The notes below the pieces were generated by a model. It was not told the origin of the DNA. It saw only the letters and a list, made by a program, of their open reading frames with translations, and ran no database searches. From contig JANYCT010000049.1 of the NCBI GenBank assembly GCA_025360105.1, positions 1-36,306 of the forward strand: 36,306 nucleotides of DNA, read 5' to 3'. A program made the position numbers and the translations under genes. This stretch comes from Actinomycetes bacterium. GTDB taxonomy: Bacteria > Actinomycetota > Acidimicrobiia > Acidimicrobiales > Ilumatobacteraceae. This document shows positions 23,432-32,074 of this stretch, piece after piece (the stretch's first letter is position 1; each line of letters opens with the position of its first letter).

Positions 23432-23710
23432 TCACGATGGGGCAGGGGCTGTGATGGGCGCAGTAGTTCGAGACCGAGCCGAGCAACAGGTCGTGGATCA
23501 GTCGATCGGCTCGCCGACGGCTGACTGAATGAGTACGTCGTTCGAAGGTGGCGCCACCGCCACGACCTCGGACGCGACCACTCTCGGGAACTCCCACGTG
23601 GACACGATGTGCAGATGAGTGCTGCGAAGCGCTGCCTCGACCGCCCACTTGGTCGTGCAGGCGTTCTCGCACCTTCGACCTCCTTTGCTCTCGAACGACC
23701 CCGGCGACGA
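23412..23710 (-). pseudogene. universal stress protein remnant
   Basis: Pieces of a UspA-type protein survive in two frames. [22 protein letters not shown] (written here only as landmark residues of the N-terminal half) runs to a stop at 23498. In another frame LLLGSVSNYCAHHSPCPIV continues to 23412, the typical C-terminal end. The central part, including most of the ATP loop, is missing (about 60 codons) and the frame shifts at the join. The start is damaged near 23700. The intact homologue at 25103-25534 shares the same C-terminal wording, so this may be a decayed paralogue. Confidence 0.72.
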
Positions 23711-23819
23711 CCGCCGCGATGGTCCAGAGACGGCCACCACTGGTCCGCGCGGTCGGCGGGCGAGGAACCACGCCGCAAACCGATCCGAGCGCCCGAATTC
23801 AGATGACGACGCGTTCGCC

Positions 23820-24178
23820 GTAGCGTGTCGGCCTCGGCGTGGGTCGGGAAGGTGTCTGGCGAGGTGATGCAGGACCCGTCCGCCAGATGCCATGCCGGAT
23901 GCAGAGATCACGATCGTGGCGTCGCTGCGCGCAGTAGCCGCTTGCCCGACAGAGCGCTGGAAGATATCCGCAGTGATCGAGATGGGCCTGGGTGAGCACG
24001 ACCGCATCGAGGCGTTGCACATCGAAACTGGGCGCCTCTCAGTTTCGCAGACGAAGTTCCTTCGGGCCCTGATAGAGCCCGGCATCGACCAGCATGGTGC
24101 TGTCGCCATGCTCGATGAGCAAGGGCTACCCGTGACGGTTCCGATGGCGCCGAGGAACTGCAGCGTGTTGTTTGGCAT
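23820..24178 (-). pseudogene. MBL-fold/beta-CASP RNase-like remnant
   Basis: The start [18 protein letters not shown] and, near 23834-23920, [20 protein letters not shown] match the beginning and end of beta-CASP metallo-beta-lactamase RNA-processing proteins. Between them, in a different frame, [20 protein letters not shown] keeps most of the HxHxDH zinc motif but with Gln for the first His. A full-length relative has about 450 residues. Here some 300 are missing and at least two frameshifts are needed, so it cannot be functional. It lies 3 bases downstream of the 2OG-oxygenase stop and may once have shared its transcript. Confidence 0.75.
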
Positions 24179-24181
24179 AGC

Positions 24182-25036
24182 TCAACTCTTCGTGATGTCC
24201 TGGCTGCGCAGCTCGGCAATCCGTTCGTGCAGGTATTCGAATGCGGTGCGACCAGGCGCGAGCACAACGTCGTCGGCGGGATGCAGGAACAACGGCAGGG
24301 ACAGCCGCGACCGGCTCGCCGCATCGCCGGTGGGGTTCATCACCCGATGCGTGGTGGAGGGGTAGTAGCCGCCGCTCGCGAGCGCAAGCATGTCGCCGCA
24401 GTTCACCGCCAGGCTGCCGAAGTCGCACGGTACGTCGTGCCACGCGCCCGCGAGATCGCGAACCTGCAGGCCGGGCTCGTTCGAGGCGGGCAGCACGGTC
24501 AGCAGGTTGATGTCTTCGTGGGCGGCAGCACGCACGGCACCGGCGGCCTCATTGCCGCTGAGCGGTGGATAACGCAGCACGCGTAACAGGGTGCGTGTGC
24601 TGCCGTCCAGCATGCGATTCAGCGGGCGAGAGAACACAGCAGAGATCTCGGCCGGGGTGTTGTCCTGCACCCAGCCGAGCAGGGTGGTGGCGATGGTTGT
24701 TGCTTGCGTTGCGTATCGCAGCGCAGCGTCGCTCACGGTGGTCGGGTAGCGCCCCCAGGGATAGACATGGAAGAACTCCTTGATGTCGCGCACCGAGTTG
24801 CCCTTCGCCGTCTCGGACACATCGGGTCCGAAGTAGCCGTTCTGGTTGTCGTCGTCATAGCGATACGCGAACTTGGCATCGCTGTTGAAGAAGTCCAACC
24901 ATTCGTCGTAGATGCCCTGCACGAGATCTGGTGGCAGAGGATGATTCACGAGCACCGCAAAACCGGTTTCCCGCAACGATCGCGTGAACGCCTGCGGAGC
25001 GCCGACATCCTGGTAATCGACGACGTCAACCTGCAT
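24182..25036 (-). CDS. 2-oxoglutarate/Fe(II)-dependent oxygenase (isopenicillin N synthase-like)
   Basis: A non-heme iron oxygenase of the IPNS/flavonol-synthase superfamily (284 aa). The N-terminal region has RETGFAVLVNHPLPPDLVQ. The metal site fits His and Asp of AAAHEDINLLTVLP and the distal His of STTHRVMNP, with the 2OG-binding Arg in SRSRLSLPLF. All residues needed for catalysis appear present. The substrate cannot be told. I chose the ATG at 25036 because the upstream extension to 25075 is not conserved in type. It is one of only two intact genes in a decayed stretch. Confidence 0.87.
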   Translation of the reverse strand: MQVDVVDYQDVGAPQAFTRSLRETGFAVLVNHPLPPDLVQGIYDEWLDFFNSDAKFAYRYDDDNQNGYFGPDVSETAKGNSVRDIKEFFHVYPWGRYPTTVSDAALRYATQATTIATTLLGWVQDNTPAEISAVFSRPLNRMLDGSTRTLLRVLRYPPLSGNEAAGAVRAAAHEDINLLTVLPASNEPGLQVRDLAGAWHDVPCDFGSLAVNCGDMLALASGGYYPSTTHRVMNPTGDAASRSRLSLPLFLHPADDVVLAPGRTAFEYLHERIAELRSQDITKS

Positions 25037-25102
25037 GGACCTCACGCTACCGTCCACCGCACAGCCGATTCCCACTTCGGTGCTCCCATCTCGTAGGTCG
25101 GC

Positions 25103-25534
25103 CTATTCGGTGGGTCGAACGATGACTACGGGGCATGAGCTGTGATGCGCGCAGTAGTTCGACACCGACCCGAGCAACATCTCGCGCACCGACCCTGCAC
25201 CGCGTGATCCAACGACGAGTAACTCGGCATCGGCGGCGAGTCGCAGTATCTCCGGCCCGGGACGACCCTGCGGTGTCTCGATGGTGAACGCGACGCCCAT
25301 CTCGGCGAGCCCAATTTCGGTCACCAATTTCTCGGCCGTGGTGTTGGCGGCCTTGATGATGAGATCCTTGTCGGGCGGCGGCATGTAGATCGGCTCAGAG
25401 GTGACATACAGCGGGTACTGCCAGCTGTACACGATCTGCAAGATGCTGCCGCGCAGCTTGGCCTCATTGGCAGCCCATTTCAATGCGTGTGTCGCGCCTT
25501 CTGATCCATCGATACCAACCACGATCTTTCCCAT
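25103..25534 (-). CDS. universal stress protein (UspA family)
   Basis: A complete single-domain Usp (143 aa). It begins MGKIVVGIDGSEGATHALKW, with the nucleotide-contacting Asp. It ends with the full ATP-binding signature G-x2-G-x9-G-S in GSRGAGSVREMLLGSVS, then NYCAHHSSCPVVIVRP. It is therefore an ATP-binding type. The frame is open upstream to 25915, but that part is the remnant of an SDR; the ATG at 25534 is the natural Usp start. Such proteins respond to starvation, hypoxia or oxidative stress. Confidence 0.9.
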   Translation of the reverse strand: MGKIVVGIDGSEGATHALKWAANEAKLRGSILQIVYSWQYPLYVTSEPIYMPPPDKDLIIKAANTTAEKLVTEIGLAEMGVAFTIETPQGRPGPEILRLAADAELLVVGSRGAGSVREMLLGSVSNYCAHHSSCPVVIVRPTE

Positions 25535-25915
25535 GCGGTCATCGTGGCGGCTGCACGCATCAATGGCAAGGGCAATAAGTCCCGACCTGCACGACGGTGA
25601 GCGCGCCTCGATGAGAAACACGGGGCCGCGCAGGTTCACGTCGCTGACCTTGCTCCACGCCTCGGCGGTGCGCGAGTCGAGCGGTTGGCTGAGCGCCGTC
25701 GCAGCGTTGTTCACGACGATCTCGATGCCGCCGAATGTATGCACCGTCTCGTTGACGGCTTCAGTTTTGCGACTCACCACGACCACCGTGGCCCCATCAA
25801 GCTGGCGGGCGACGAATCCTTCGGCGATCGAGCGTCGGATGCCGCGGGTTGCTCCGGTGACAATGGCGACCCGACCCTCCAGTCCGAACAGGCTGGTGAT
25901 GCGATTGGTGTTCAC
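25535..25915 (-). pseudogene. short-chain dehydrogenase remnant upstream of uspA
   Basis: It starts like a normal SDR (GLEGRVAIVTGATRGI), but the cofactor loop GIG is now GIR. A segment then appears lost before TVVVVSRKTEAVNETV, and a second deletion precedes IEIVVNNAATALSQPL and VNLRGPVFLIEA. The catalytic Ser/Tyr/Lys and all that follows are absent. The frame happens to run open into the Usp gene, which makes a false fusion. Confidence 0.75.
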
Positions 25916-25918
25916 AGA

Positions 25919-25933
25919 GAGAACAATGTTCTC
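25919..25933. promoter_or_regulatory. 15-bp perfect palindrome upstream of the SDR remnant
   Basis: GAGAACA-A-TGTTCTC lies 4 bases upstream of the remnant's start codon, a typical operator position. It resembles a LexA box, but the half-site spacing (GAAC-N3-GTTC) is one base short of the actinobacterial SOS consensus. It may be a relic or still-active operator for the minus-strand transcript that includes the Usp gene. Confidence 0.45.
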
Positions 25934-26129
25934 GACTGTCCAAGGGCGTTCATGGGTGCGGTGTGAGTGGCGACGACGAGTCGTTCGTGTGGCAGCGGTC
26001 GATCAGGTCCGGTCAATCGCGCCCGGTCCAGCCCAAGACCGGCGGCCGAGTGAACACGTCTGTGTTCCGAAATCTGTCACCCTGCGTTGACAGTTCTGTC
26101 AACGGGTGATGACAGATGTCGTATGGGTA

Positions 26130-26468
26130 TCTATACAGAACGGACTCTTCGGCAGGCTCCGCCGCGAAGTCGGCTGGCGTGCCGAGCCGGCCCACCGGAA
26201 CGGTCGTGCGAGTTGCGCAGTGAACGCACCGCATGCCGTGCATCACGCCGAGCAGGTGCACGTCGAGAAAGCGTGCGTAGTCGAACGGTGCCGCTGCCGC
26301 GAGGCCGCCGAGGGATCGTATATCCGCTCCCTCTTGCTCGGCTCGCTCGGTAACGATGTCGTTCACGAACACCGTGCACCCCTGCGCGGCGAGTGCGCTG
26401 GCAATGCCTGTTCCCACCGACTGCCCTGAGCCAGTGATGAGCGCGGTCTTGCCTATGAGATCGAACAT
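26130..26468 (-). pseudogene. second short-chain dehydrogenase remnant
   Basis: It begins MFDLIGKTALITGSGQSVGTG with a sound cofactor loop, continues CTVFVNDIVTERAEQEGADI, then jumps to FLDVHLLGVMHGMRC and finally VPVGRLGTPADFAAEPAEES. The NAG motif, the catalytic Tyr-Lys pair and the last strand are missing or scrambled. About 110 codons remain of roughly 250, with deletions and probable frameshifts. The region 25934-26130 holds nothing else I can support. Confidence 0.72.
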
Positions 26469-26531
26469 CTGCACAGCGTGCCCGCTCGGAAGTGGGACCA
26501 ATGGCGCCGAGGCGGTGTGCGACGATGGAGT

Positions 26532-27836
26532 GTGAAGCTCAGCGCGCTCGATCGACGAATCATTGCGTTGGCGATTCCGGCGCTGGGAACGCTGGCCATC
26601 GAGCCGCTGTACATCTTGGTGGACACCGCCATCGTGGGACGGCTGGGCACCGACCAACTCGCGGGTTTGGCCATTGCAGGCACGGTGTTGCTCACGATCA
26701 CCGCCTTGCTCGGATTCATGCAATACGGCGTCACCCCTGAGGTCGCGTACGCGCGGGGGTCGGGAGAAACCGAGCGGGCACGCGTCATCGCGCGCGATGC
26801 GACGTGGCTGGCCGTGTTTCTGGGCATCCCCGTGGCGCTGCTCGTCTCGCTCTGCGCGCATCCATTGGCAGGTCTGCTGGGTGCCACTGGAGGGGTGCTC
26901 GAGGCAGCGACCACCTATCTACGGATCAGCGCCGTCGGCCTGCCCTTCGTGTTCATCACGCTGGTGGGTCACGGCGTGATGCGCGGGTACAACGATCTGC
27001 GCAAGCCACTGGTGGTCGTGTTGATCGCCAACGTGGCAAACGTGATCATTGAGATCGTGGTCGTGTACGGCTTCAAGATGGGTATCGCCGGCTCCGCATG
27101 GAGCACCGTCGTGGTGCAGATCGGCGCAGCAGTTGCCTTTGCAACTATTCTGCGTCCGCATCTGGCACGGGTGCGACCTGCTTGGGTGAGGATGAAACCG
27201 TTCCTGGTGATCGGAAGCCATCTCGGACTGCGCAGTGCAGCAATGCTCGCAGTATGGATCACGGTGACGCGTGTGGCTGCTCACGTGGACACGCCCACGC
27301 TCGCCGCTCATCAGGTGCTGTTCCAGCTGTTCACATTCCTTGCGCTGATTCTTGATGCGCTGGCGATTCCCGCGCAGTCCTTGGTTGCCGGCGCAATGGG
27401 TTCGCTCGATCCCGAGGACGCCATGGCGGTGGGTTGGTCGAGCACGCGGTTGTCGCTGTGGGTGGGCTGCGGGTTCTGTGTGATCGTGAGCATCACCAGC
27501 CCGCTGGTGCCACACATCTTCACCAACGATGCTGCGGTGATCAGCCGGGTCACGGCGGGGCTGTTGATCCTCGGGGTCATCCAGATTCCCGGGGCAGTGG
27601 CGTTCGCTCTCGACGGCGCCCTCATCGGAGGACAGGACAGCCGTTTCCTCGGTCGCGCGGCGGTGTTCAATCTCGTCGCGTACGTCCCATTCCTCGTGGC
27701 CACGGTGATGTATCCGGCGCTCGGCATCGGCGGGCTCTGGGGCGGCCAGCTCGCGTGGATGACATGCCGCGCCCTTGTGAACACCCACCGGTTCAGGTCG
27801 CGCCGGTGGATGCCCGCCGCACTGCAGACGCGATGA
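26532..27836 (+). CDS. MATE-family efflux transporter (DinF-like)
   Basis: A Na+- or H+-driven multidrug or metabolite exporter with about twelve membrane helices over 434 residues. The N-terminus RRIIALAIPALGTLAIEPL is followed by DTAIVGRLGTDQLAGLAIAG, the family's first-helix signature. GVMRGYNDLRKPL and the second-half repeat TLAAHQVLFQLFTF agree. The start is uncertain: GTG 26532 fits the family best, and GTG 26517 (GAGG 4 bases before) or GTG 26478 are possible. It converges with leuS, leaving only 6 bases between stops. Confidence 0.9.
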   Translation: MKLSALDRRIIALAIPALGTLAIEPLYILVDTAIVGRLGTDQLAGLAIAGTVLLTITALLGFMQYGVTPEVAYARGSGETERARVIARDATWLAVFLGIPVALLVSLCAHPLAGLLGATGGVLEAATTYLRISAVGLPFVFITLVGHGVMRGYNDLRKPLVVVLIANVANVIIEIVVVYGFKMGIAGSAWSTVVVQIGAAVAFATILRPHLARVRPAWVRMKPFLVIGSHLGLRSAAMLAVWITVTRVAAHVDTPTLAAHQVLFQLFTFLALILDALAIPAQSLVAGAMGSLDPEDAMAVGWSSTRLSLWVGCGFCVIVSITSPLVPHIFTNDAAVISRVTAGLLILGVIQIPGAVAFALDGALIGGQDSRFLGRAAVFNLVAYVPFLVATVMYPALGIGGLWGGQLAWMTCRALVNTHRFRSRRWMPAALQTR

Positions 27837-27842
27837 TGGACC

Positions 27843-30680
27843 TCAGGCGACGATGTTCACCGTGCGTCCGGGCACCACGATGACCTTCTTCGGCGTGGCA
27901 CCACCGAGGGCGATGATGATCTTGTCGTCGGCCAGTGCTGCCGCCTGCACGTCGTCGCTCGATGCGCCGGTGGCCACGATGATGCGGCTGCGGAACTTGC
28001 CATTCACCTGAACGGGAATCTCGATGGTGTCCGAGATCAACAGCGCGGGGTCGGCAACGGGGAACGGCGTATTGGTGAGCGAGGAGTTGTGGCCCATCTT
28101 GGCCCACAACTCCTCGGCCAGGTGTGGACACAACGGTGCAATCATCAGCACCAGCGGCTCGGCAACATCCGTCGGGCACGCGCCGAGCTTGGTGATCGCG
28201 TTGTTCAACTCGATCAACTTGGCAATTGCCGTGTTGACGTGCAGGCCGTCCATGTCGGCGCGCACGTCGGCGATGGTGCGATGCAGCAACCGCAGGGTGT
28301 CGATGTCGGCTGCTGCGCCGAGGCGGATTTCGCCCGTTTCCTCGTCGACGAAGTTGCGCCACACACGTTGCAAGAAGCGGTACATGCCGACGACATCGCG
28401 GGTTTCCCATGGGCGCGAGGCGTCCATCGGGCCGGTGCTCATCTCGTACAGGCGCAGCGTGTCGGCACCGTACGCGTCGTACATCTCGTCGGGGGATACG
28501 GCGTTCTTCAGGCTCTTGCCCATCTTGCCCCACTCGCGCGTGACGGGCTCGTCGTCGTAGAAGAACTGGCCATCGTGCTCTTGCACGGCGGTGGCATCGA
28601 CATACAGTTCGCGACTGTTCTTGAACGCCGCGGCCAGGATCATGCCTTGGTTGAACAGGCGATAGTAGGGCTCCTTCGAGCTGACATGGCCGAGGTCGAA
28701 CAGCACCTTGTGCCAGAACCGCGAATACAGCAGATGCAGCACGGCGTGCTCGACGCCGCCGACATACAGGTCGACGCCACCCGGATGGTCGTCGCCCTTG
28801 GGTCCCATCCAGTACTGCTCGACGTCTTTGTCGACGAAGGCCAGTTCGTTCGTGGGGTCGAGGTAGCGCAACTCGTACCAGCACGAGCCAGCCCATTGGG
28901 GCATCACGTTGGTGTCGCGGTGATAGCCGCGTGGGCCATCGCCGAGATCGATCTCGACCTCGGTCCACCAATCGAGCCGGTCGAGGGGCGATTCGGGATT
29001 GCTGAACTCGTCGTCAGGGTCGAACGTACGCGGCGAGAACGATTCGGTCTCGGGCAACAGCACCGGCAACGCGCTATCGGGCAACGCAACCGGGCCGAAT
29101 TCGTCATACACGATGGGGAAGGGCTCGCCCCAGTAACGCTGCCGGCTGAACAACCAGTCGCGCAGTTTGAAGTTGATCGTGCCGTGCCCGCGGTCGTGCT
29201 CGACCAGCCACTCGTTGGTGCGCTGCTTGCCCTCGGCAACCGACGCGAGACCGTTGAGTTCGAGCCCGTCGGCGTTGGCCGACTGCACGTAGGGCGCATC
29301 GCCGACAAAGGCTTCCGGCCAGATGGCGGTGTCGAGCGACGCTTCGACGCCGTGGTCCGCGAACCAACTTGCCGGTGGCTGCTGAATGGCAGGGATGTCG
29401 AGTCCGAACTGACGGGCGAACTCGAAGTCGCGCTGGTCGCCGCATGGCACCGCCATGATGGCCCCGGTGCCGTACCCCATCAGCACGTAGTCGGCAATCC
29501 ACACGGGTATCTGGGCGCCGTTCACCGGGTTCGTGGCGCACGAACCTGTGAACACCCCGGTCTTGTCGCGCGTGGCATCTTGACGATCGATGTCCTTCTT
29601 TGACGCGGCGGCGTGCTGATACTGGGTCACCGCAGCGGCCTGCGCGGGAACAGTGAGAGCAGCCACCAAGGGGTGCTCCGGCGCGAGCACCATGAAGGTT
29701 GCGCCGAACAGTGTGTCGGGTCGGGTGGTGAAGACCTCGATGTCGCCGGCGGTACTGGCGAAGCGGACACGTGCGCCCTCGCTGCGACCGATCCAGTTGC
29801 GTTGCATGCTCTTGATCGCGTCGCTCCAATCGAGCAGATCGAGATCGTCGATCAGTCGGTCGGCGTACGCAGTGATGCGCATCATCCACTGGCGCATGTT
29901 GCGTTTGAATACCGGGAAGTTGCCGCGGTCGCTGCGGCCATCGTTGGTGACCTCTTCGTTGGCCACCACGGTGCCGAGACCAGGACACCAGTTCACGGGT
30001 GCTTCCGATACGTATGCGAGGCGGTGATCGTCGATCACGGCGCGTTGCTCGCTCTGCGATAGCGACGCCCATAGGCGGCCGTGGGGAGCGGGTCGCGCGC
30101 CGGACTCGAAGGCGGCGATCAGTTCAGCGATCGGCCGGGCACGGCCCACGCCGTTGTCGGCAGCGGTGTCGTACCACGAGTTGAAGACCTGCAGGAAGAT
30201 CCACTGCGTCCAGCGGTAGTACTCGGGGTCGGTGGTGGAGACGCTTCGACGCTGATCGTGGCTCAGGCCCAACCGTCGTAACTGGCGGCGCATGTTGGCG
30301 ATGTTCGCGGCCGTGGTGATGGCCGGATGCTGGCCCGTCTGCACCGCGTACTGCTCGGCGGGAAGGCCGAACGCATCGAAGCCCATCGTGTAACAGACGT
30401 TGTAGCCGGCCATGCGCTTGTAGCGGCTGTACACGTCGGTGCCAATGAAACCCAGCGGATGACCAACGTGTAGGCCAGCTCCGGACGGGTATGGGAACAT
30501 GTCGAGTACGAACATCTTCTCGCGACCAGCAACCGCTGCGGGGTCGCCGAGCGGCCCTGCGGGGTTGGGCGCCTCAAAGGTGTGGTGGTCGTCCCACCAG
30601 TCCTGCCAACGCAGCTCAATGTCTTGTGCGAGCGCGGATGTATAGCGAAATGGGGGCGTGTCGGAGTCGGCGCGAGCCAT
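27843..30680 (-). CDS. leuS: leucyl-tRNA synthetase
   Basis: Charges tRNA-Leu with leucine. A class I synthetase of about 945 aa, with the HIGH motif as HVGH in [15 protein letters not shown] (about residue 71), a long CP1 editing domain containing [21 protein letters not shown] (given as landmark), and KMSKS as KMGKS in the late catalytic region. The C-terminal anticodon-binding and tail domains are complete, ending [11 protein letters not shown]. The ATG at 30680 is preferred; an in-frame GTG at 30689 abuts the -10 box. Its 3' end meets the MATE gene 6 bases away. Confidence 0.97.
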   Translation of the reverse strand: MARADSDTPPFRYTSALAQDIELRWQDWWDDHHTFEAPNPAGPLGDPAAVAGREKMFVLDMFPYPSGAGLHVGHPLGFIGTDVYSRYKRMAGYNVCYTMGFDAFGLPAEQYAVQTGQHPAITTAANIANMRRQLRRLGLSHDQRRSVSTTDPEYYRWTQWIFLQVFNSWYDTAADNGVGRARPIAELIAAFESGARPAPHGRLWASLSQSEQRAVIDDHRLAYVSEAPVNWCPGLGTVVANEEVTNDGRSDRGNFPVFKRNMRQWMMRITAYADRLIDDLDLLDWSDAIKSMQRNWIGRSEGARVRFASTAGDIEVFTTRPDTLFGATFMVLAPEHPLVAALTVPAQAAAVTQYQHAAASKKDIDRQDATRDKTGVFTGSCATNPVNGAQIPVWIADYVLMGYGTGAIMAVPCGDQRDFEFARQFGLDIPAIQQPPASWFADHGVEASLDTAIWPEAFVGDAPYVQSANADGLELNGLASVAEGKQRTNEWLVEHDRGHGTINFKLRDWLFSRQRYWGEPFPIVYDEFGPVALPDSALPVLLPETESFSPRTFDPDDEFSNPESPLDRLDWWTEVEIDLGDGPRGYHRDTNVMPQWAGSCWYELRYLDPTNELAFVDKDVEQYWMGPKGDDHPGGVDLYVGGVEHAVLHLLYSRFWHKVLFDLGHVSSKEPYYRLFNQGMILAAAFKNSRELYVDATAVQEHDGQFFYDDEPVTREWGKMGKSLKNAVSPDEMYDAYGADTLRLYEMSTGPMDASRPWETRDVVGMYRFLQRVWRNFVDEETGEIRLGAAADIDTLRLLHRTIADVRADMDGLHVNTAIAKLIELNNAITKLGACPTDVAEPLVLMIAPLCPHLAEELWAKMGHNSSLTNTPFPVADPALLISDTIEIPVQVNGKFRSRIIVATGASSDDVQAAALADDKIIIALGGATPKKVIVVPGRTVNIVA

Positions 30681-30689
30681 AGGACTCAC

Positions 30690-30718
30690 ACTGTACGAGT
30701 GAGCCGATTGGTTGCCAC
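30690..30718 (-). promoter_or_regulatory. candidate leuS promoter
   Basis: On the minus strand GTGGCA (30718-30713) and TACAGT (30695-30690) are separated by 17 bases, matching -35 and -10 spacing. The -10 ends 9 bases before the ATG at 30680, so the transcript would have almost no leader. No T-box or leader-attenuator structure fits in this space. Confidence 0.5.
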
Positions 30719-30735
30719 GAACCTTTTCAGTGGGC

Positions 30736-31425
30736 TCAGGTACCCACGGCTTTGGTGATCATGTCCTGCAGGACGCTCATCTCGACTTCGCCGCTGGTGC
30801 GGAACAACACCTTGCCCTCTGCGTCAAGCATCACGAACGTCGGGAAACCGGTGAGACCGAGCGCGTCGGCGGCCTCTTGCTTCGCGCTATCGGCCATGAT
30901 CGGCCACGGAAAGGCTTCCTGGGTGAGCCAGTTTGAGGGCGGGAAATTGGGCTTATCGGAGCTGGTCGCCGTGGCGATGCCGATGATCTTCACTCCTGCC
31001 GGGACCCCACCGTCTTTGTTCCACTGCACCAGGCGGGGCACCTCACGCTGGCAGTGCGGGCACCAGTGCGCGAGCAGCACCACGAGCGTGGGATCGCCGG
31101 GCTTGATCGATACCGGAGTGCCATCGAACGATGCACCGTCGATGGTGGGTGCCTTGATGCCAACGGCTGGATCGGGCGTCGCGCTGTCCATCGGAAGTAA
31201 CGGCGTTCCGGTGACGGTGACGGGTCGGTACTGCTCAAGATCGGGCGATGGCGTGGCTGATGGGGTGTCGTTTCCCCCGGCGAGCGCGATGATCGCCGCG
31301 ACGCCGACAACGAGCGCCAACAGGCCACCGACGATGATCCACAACATGGTGGTTGGTTTCCTCTTGCCCGGCGGACGTTTCTGTCCCTTCGCCTGGGAAA
31401 CTTCGGTGTTGGCTGGCGGCGCCAC
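30736..31425 (-). CDS. membrane-anchored thioredoxin-like (TlpA/DsbA-type) protein with CPHC site
   Basis: A disulfide-exchange protein held on the outer face of the membrane (229 aa). A basic N-terminus ([12 protein letters not shown]) precedes one membrane helix ([18 protein letters not shown]). After a Pro/Thr-rich linker comes a redoxin fold with [15 protein letters not shown] as active site and the cis-Pro loop [15 protein letters not shown] is the dithiol of E. coli DsbA, which favours an oxidant role. The GTG at 31425 follows AGGAG and lies 10 bases after the dsbB stop. The frame is open upstream to 31536 but overlaps dsbB. It is encoded directly behind dsbB and so is the likely partner. 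Confidence 0.88.
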   Translation of the reverse strand: MAPPANTEVSQAKGQKRPPGKRKPTTMLWIIVGGLLALVVGVAAIIALAGGNDTPSATPSPDLEQYRPVTVTGTPLLPMDSATPDPAVGIKAPTIDGASFDGTPVSIKPGDPTLVVLLAHWCPHCQREVPRLVQWNKDGGVPAGVKIIGIATATSSDKPNFPPSNWLTQEAFPWPIMADSAKQEAADALGLTGFPTFVMLDAEGKVLFRTSGEVEMSVLQDMITKAVGT

Positions 31426-31435
31426 GGTATTACTC

Positions 31436-32014
31436 CTAGATGCTGGTGAGATCGTCGGGGGTGAGATCGTCAGGGGTGAGATCGTCGGGATCTTCGACGG
31501 GGAGACTGGTGAGCAGGAATATCGCAATGAAGCCAATGAGCGCCATGAACGGCAGCGTCACGAAACCGAACTTCTCGAACCACACGTACTCACACGGAAT
31601 GGTGGTGTTGCACACGCCGGTGTCGATCTGGGGGAAGCGTTCGAGCAGATAGTGGTAACTGGAGATGACGATGCCGATACCAGCCAACGGGAGCGCGTAG
31701 AACCGAACACCACGATCGCGACGGAGCGCAGCGATGGTGAGGATGACCGCGAGCGAGTACATCGCAATGCGCTGGTACCAACACAGCGTGCACGGCAGGT
31801 AGTTCGCGGATTCGGAGAAGTACAGGCTGCCCGCCATGCTGGTGGCGGCGATCAACGCGGCGAGTGGAATGCCTGCGGGGGACAAGGCCACCAAGATTTC
31901 TCGGGCAGGGGGCGCGCGGAGTGCCGCAATGCGCAGGCCCAGCAGGGCCAGCACAGCGACAAGGGTGGCCACAGCAAGCGTGGCGAAGAACAGCTGCGCG
32001 TGAAGTGGGTTCAC
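31436..32014 (-). CDS. dsbB: disulfide bond formation protein B family (DsbB)
   Basis: A membrane quinone reductase that reoxidises a DsbA-type partner. Five hydrophobic segments are visible in 192 residues. The two expected cysteine pairs are LPCTLCWYQR (CxxC) and GVCNTTIPCEYVWFEKFG. The start at 32014 is a GTG. The C-terminus is a short acidic tail of three DDLTP-type units, encoded by a 15-bp tandem repeat. Many actinobacteria use VKOR instead, so a DsbB here is of note. It is followed 10 bases later by the CPHC protein. Confidence 0.9.
   Translation of the reverse strand: MNPLHAQLFFATLAVATLVAVLALLGLRIAALRAPPAREILVALSPAGIPLAALIAATSMAGSLYFSESANYLPCTLCWYQRIAMYSLAVILTIAALRRDRGVRFYALPLAGIGIVISSYHYLLERFPQIDTGVCNTTIPCEYVWFEKFGFVTLPFMALIGFIAIFLLTSLPVEDPDDLTPDDLTPDDLTSI
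31445..31489 (-). repeat. three-copy 15-bp tandem repeat in the 3' end of dsbB
   Basis: Units at 31445-31459, 31460-31474 and 31475-31489 are identical except for one base in the second (GGTGAGATCGTC(G/A)GG on the plus strand). They encode the DDLTP repeats of the cytoplasmic or exposed tail. The repeat keeps the reading frame, so copy number could vary without damage. Confidence 0.9.
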
Positions 32015-32074
32015 TACGGATTGGTCGCTGCAGACACAGACAAAGTTCCCATCACCACTAGTTTAAGTGTGTCT

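Noticed and set aside
25103-25915. A single SDR-Usp fusion protein
   Set aside because: The SDR part lacks its catalytic residues and has internal deletions; the Usp part is complete from its own ATG at 25534.
25919-25933. SOS (LexA) box
   Set aside because: Half-sites are separated by three bases; the actinobacterial consensus needs four.
26469-26861. N-terminal extension of the second SDR remnant
   Set aside because: It is antisense to the MATE gene and low in complexity; the SDR fold begins at 26468.
30752-32074. Upstream extension of the acyl-AMP ligase to give a 1006-residue protein
   Set aside because: The extra 441 codons are antisense to dsbB and the CPHC gene and resemble nothing; the ligase fold starts at 32075.
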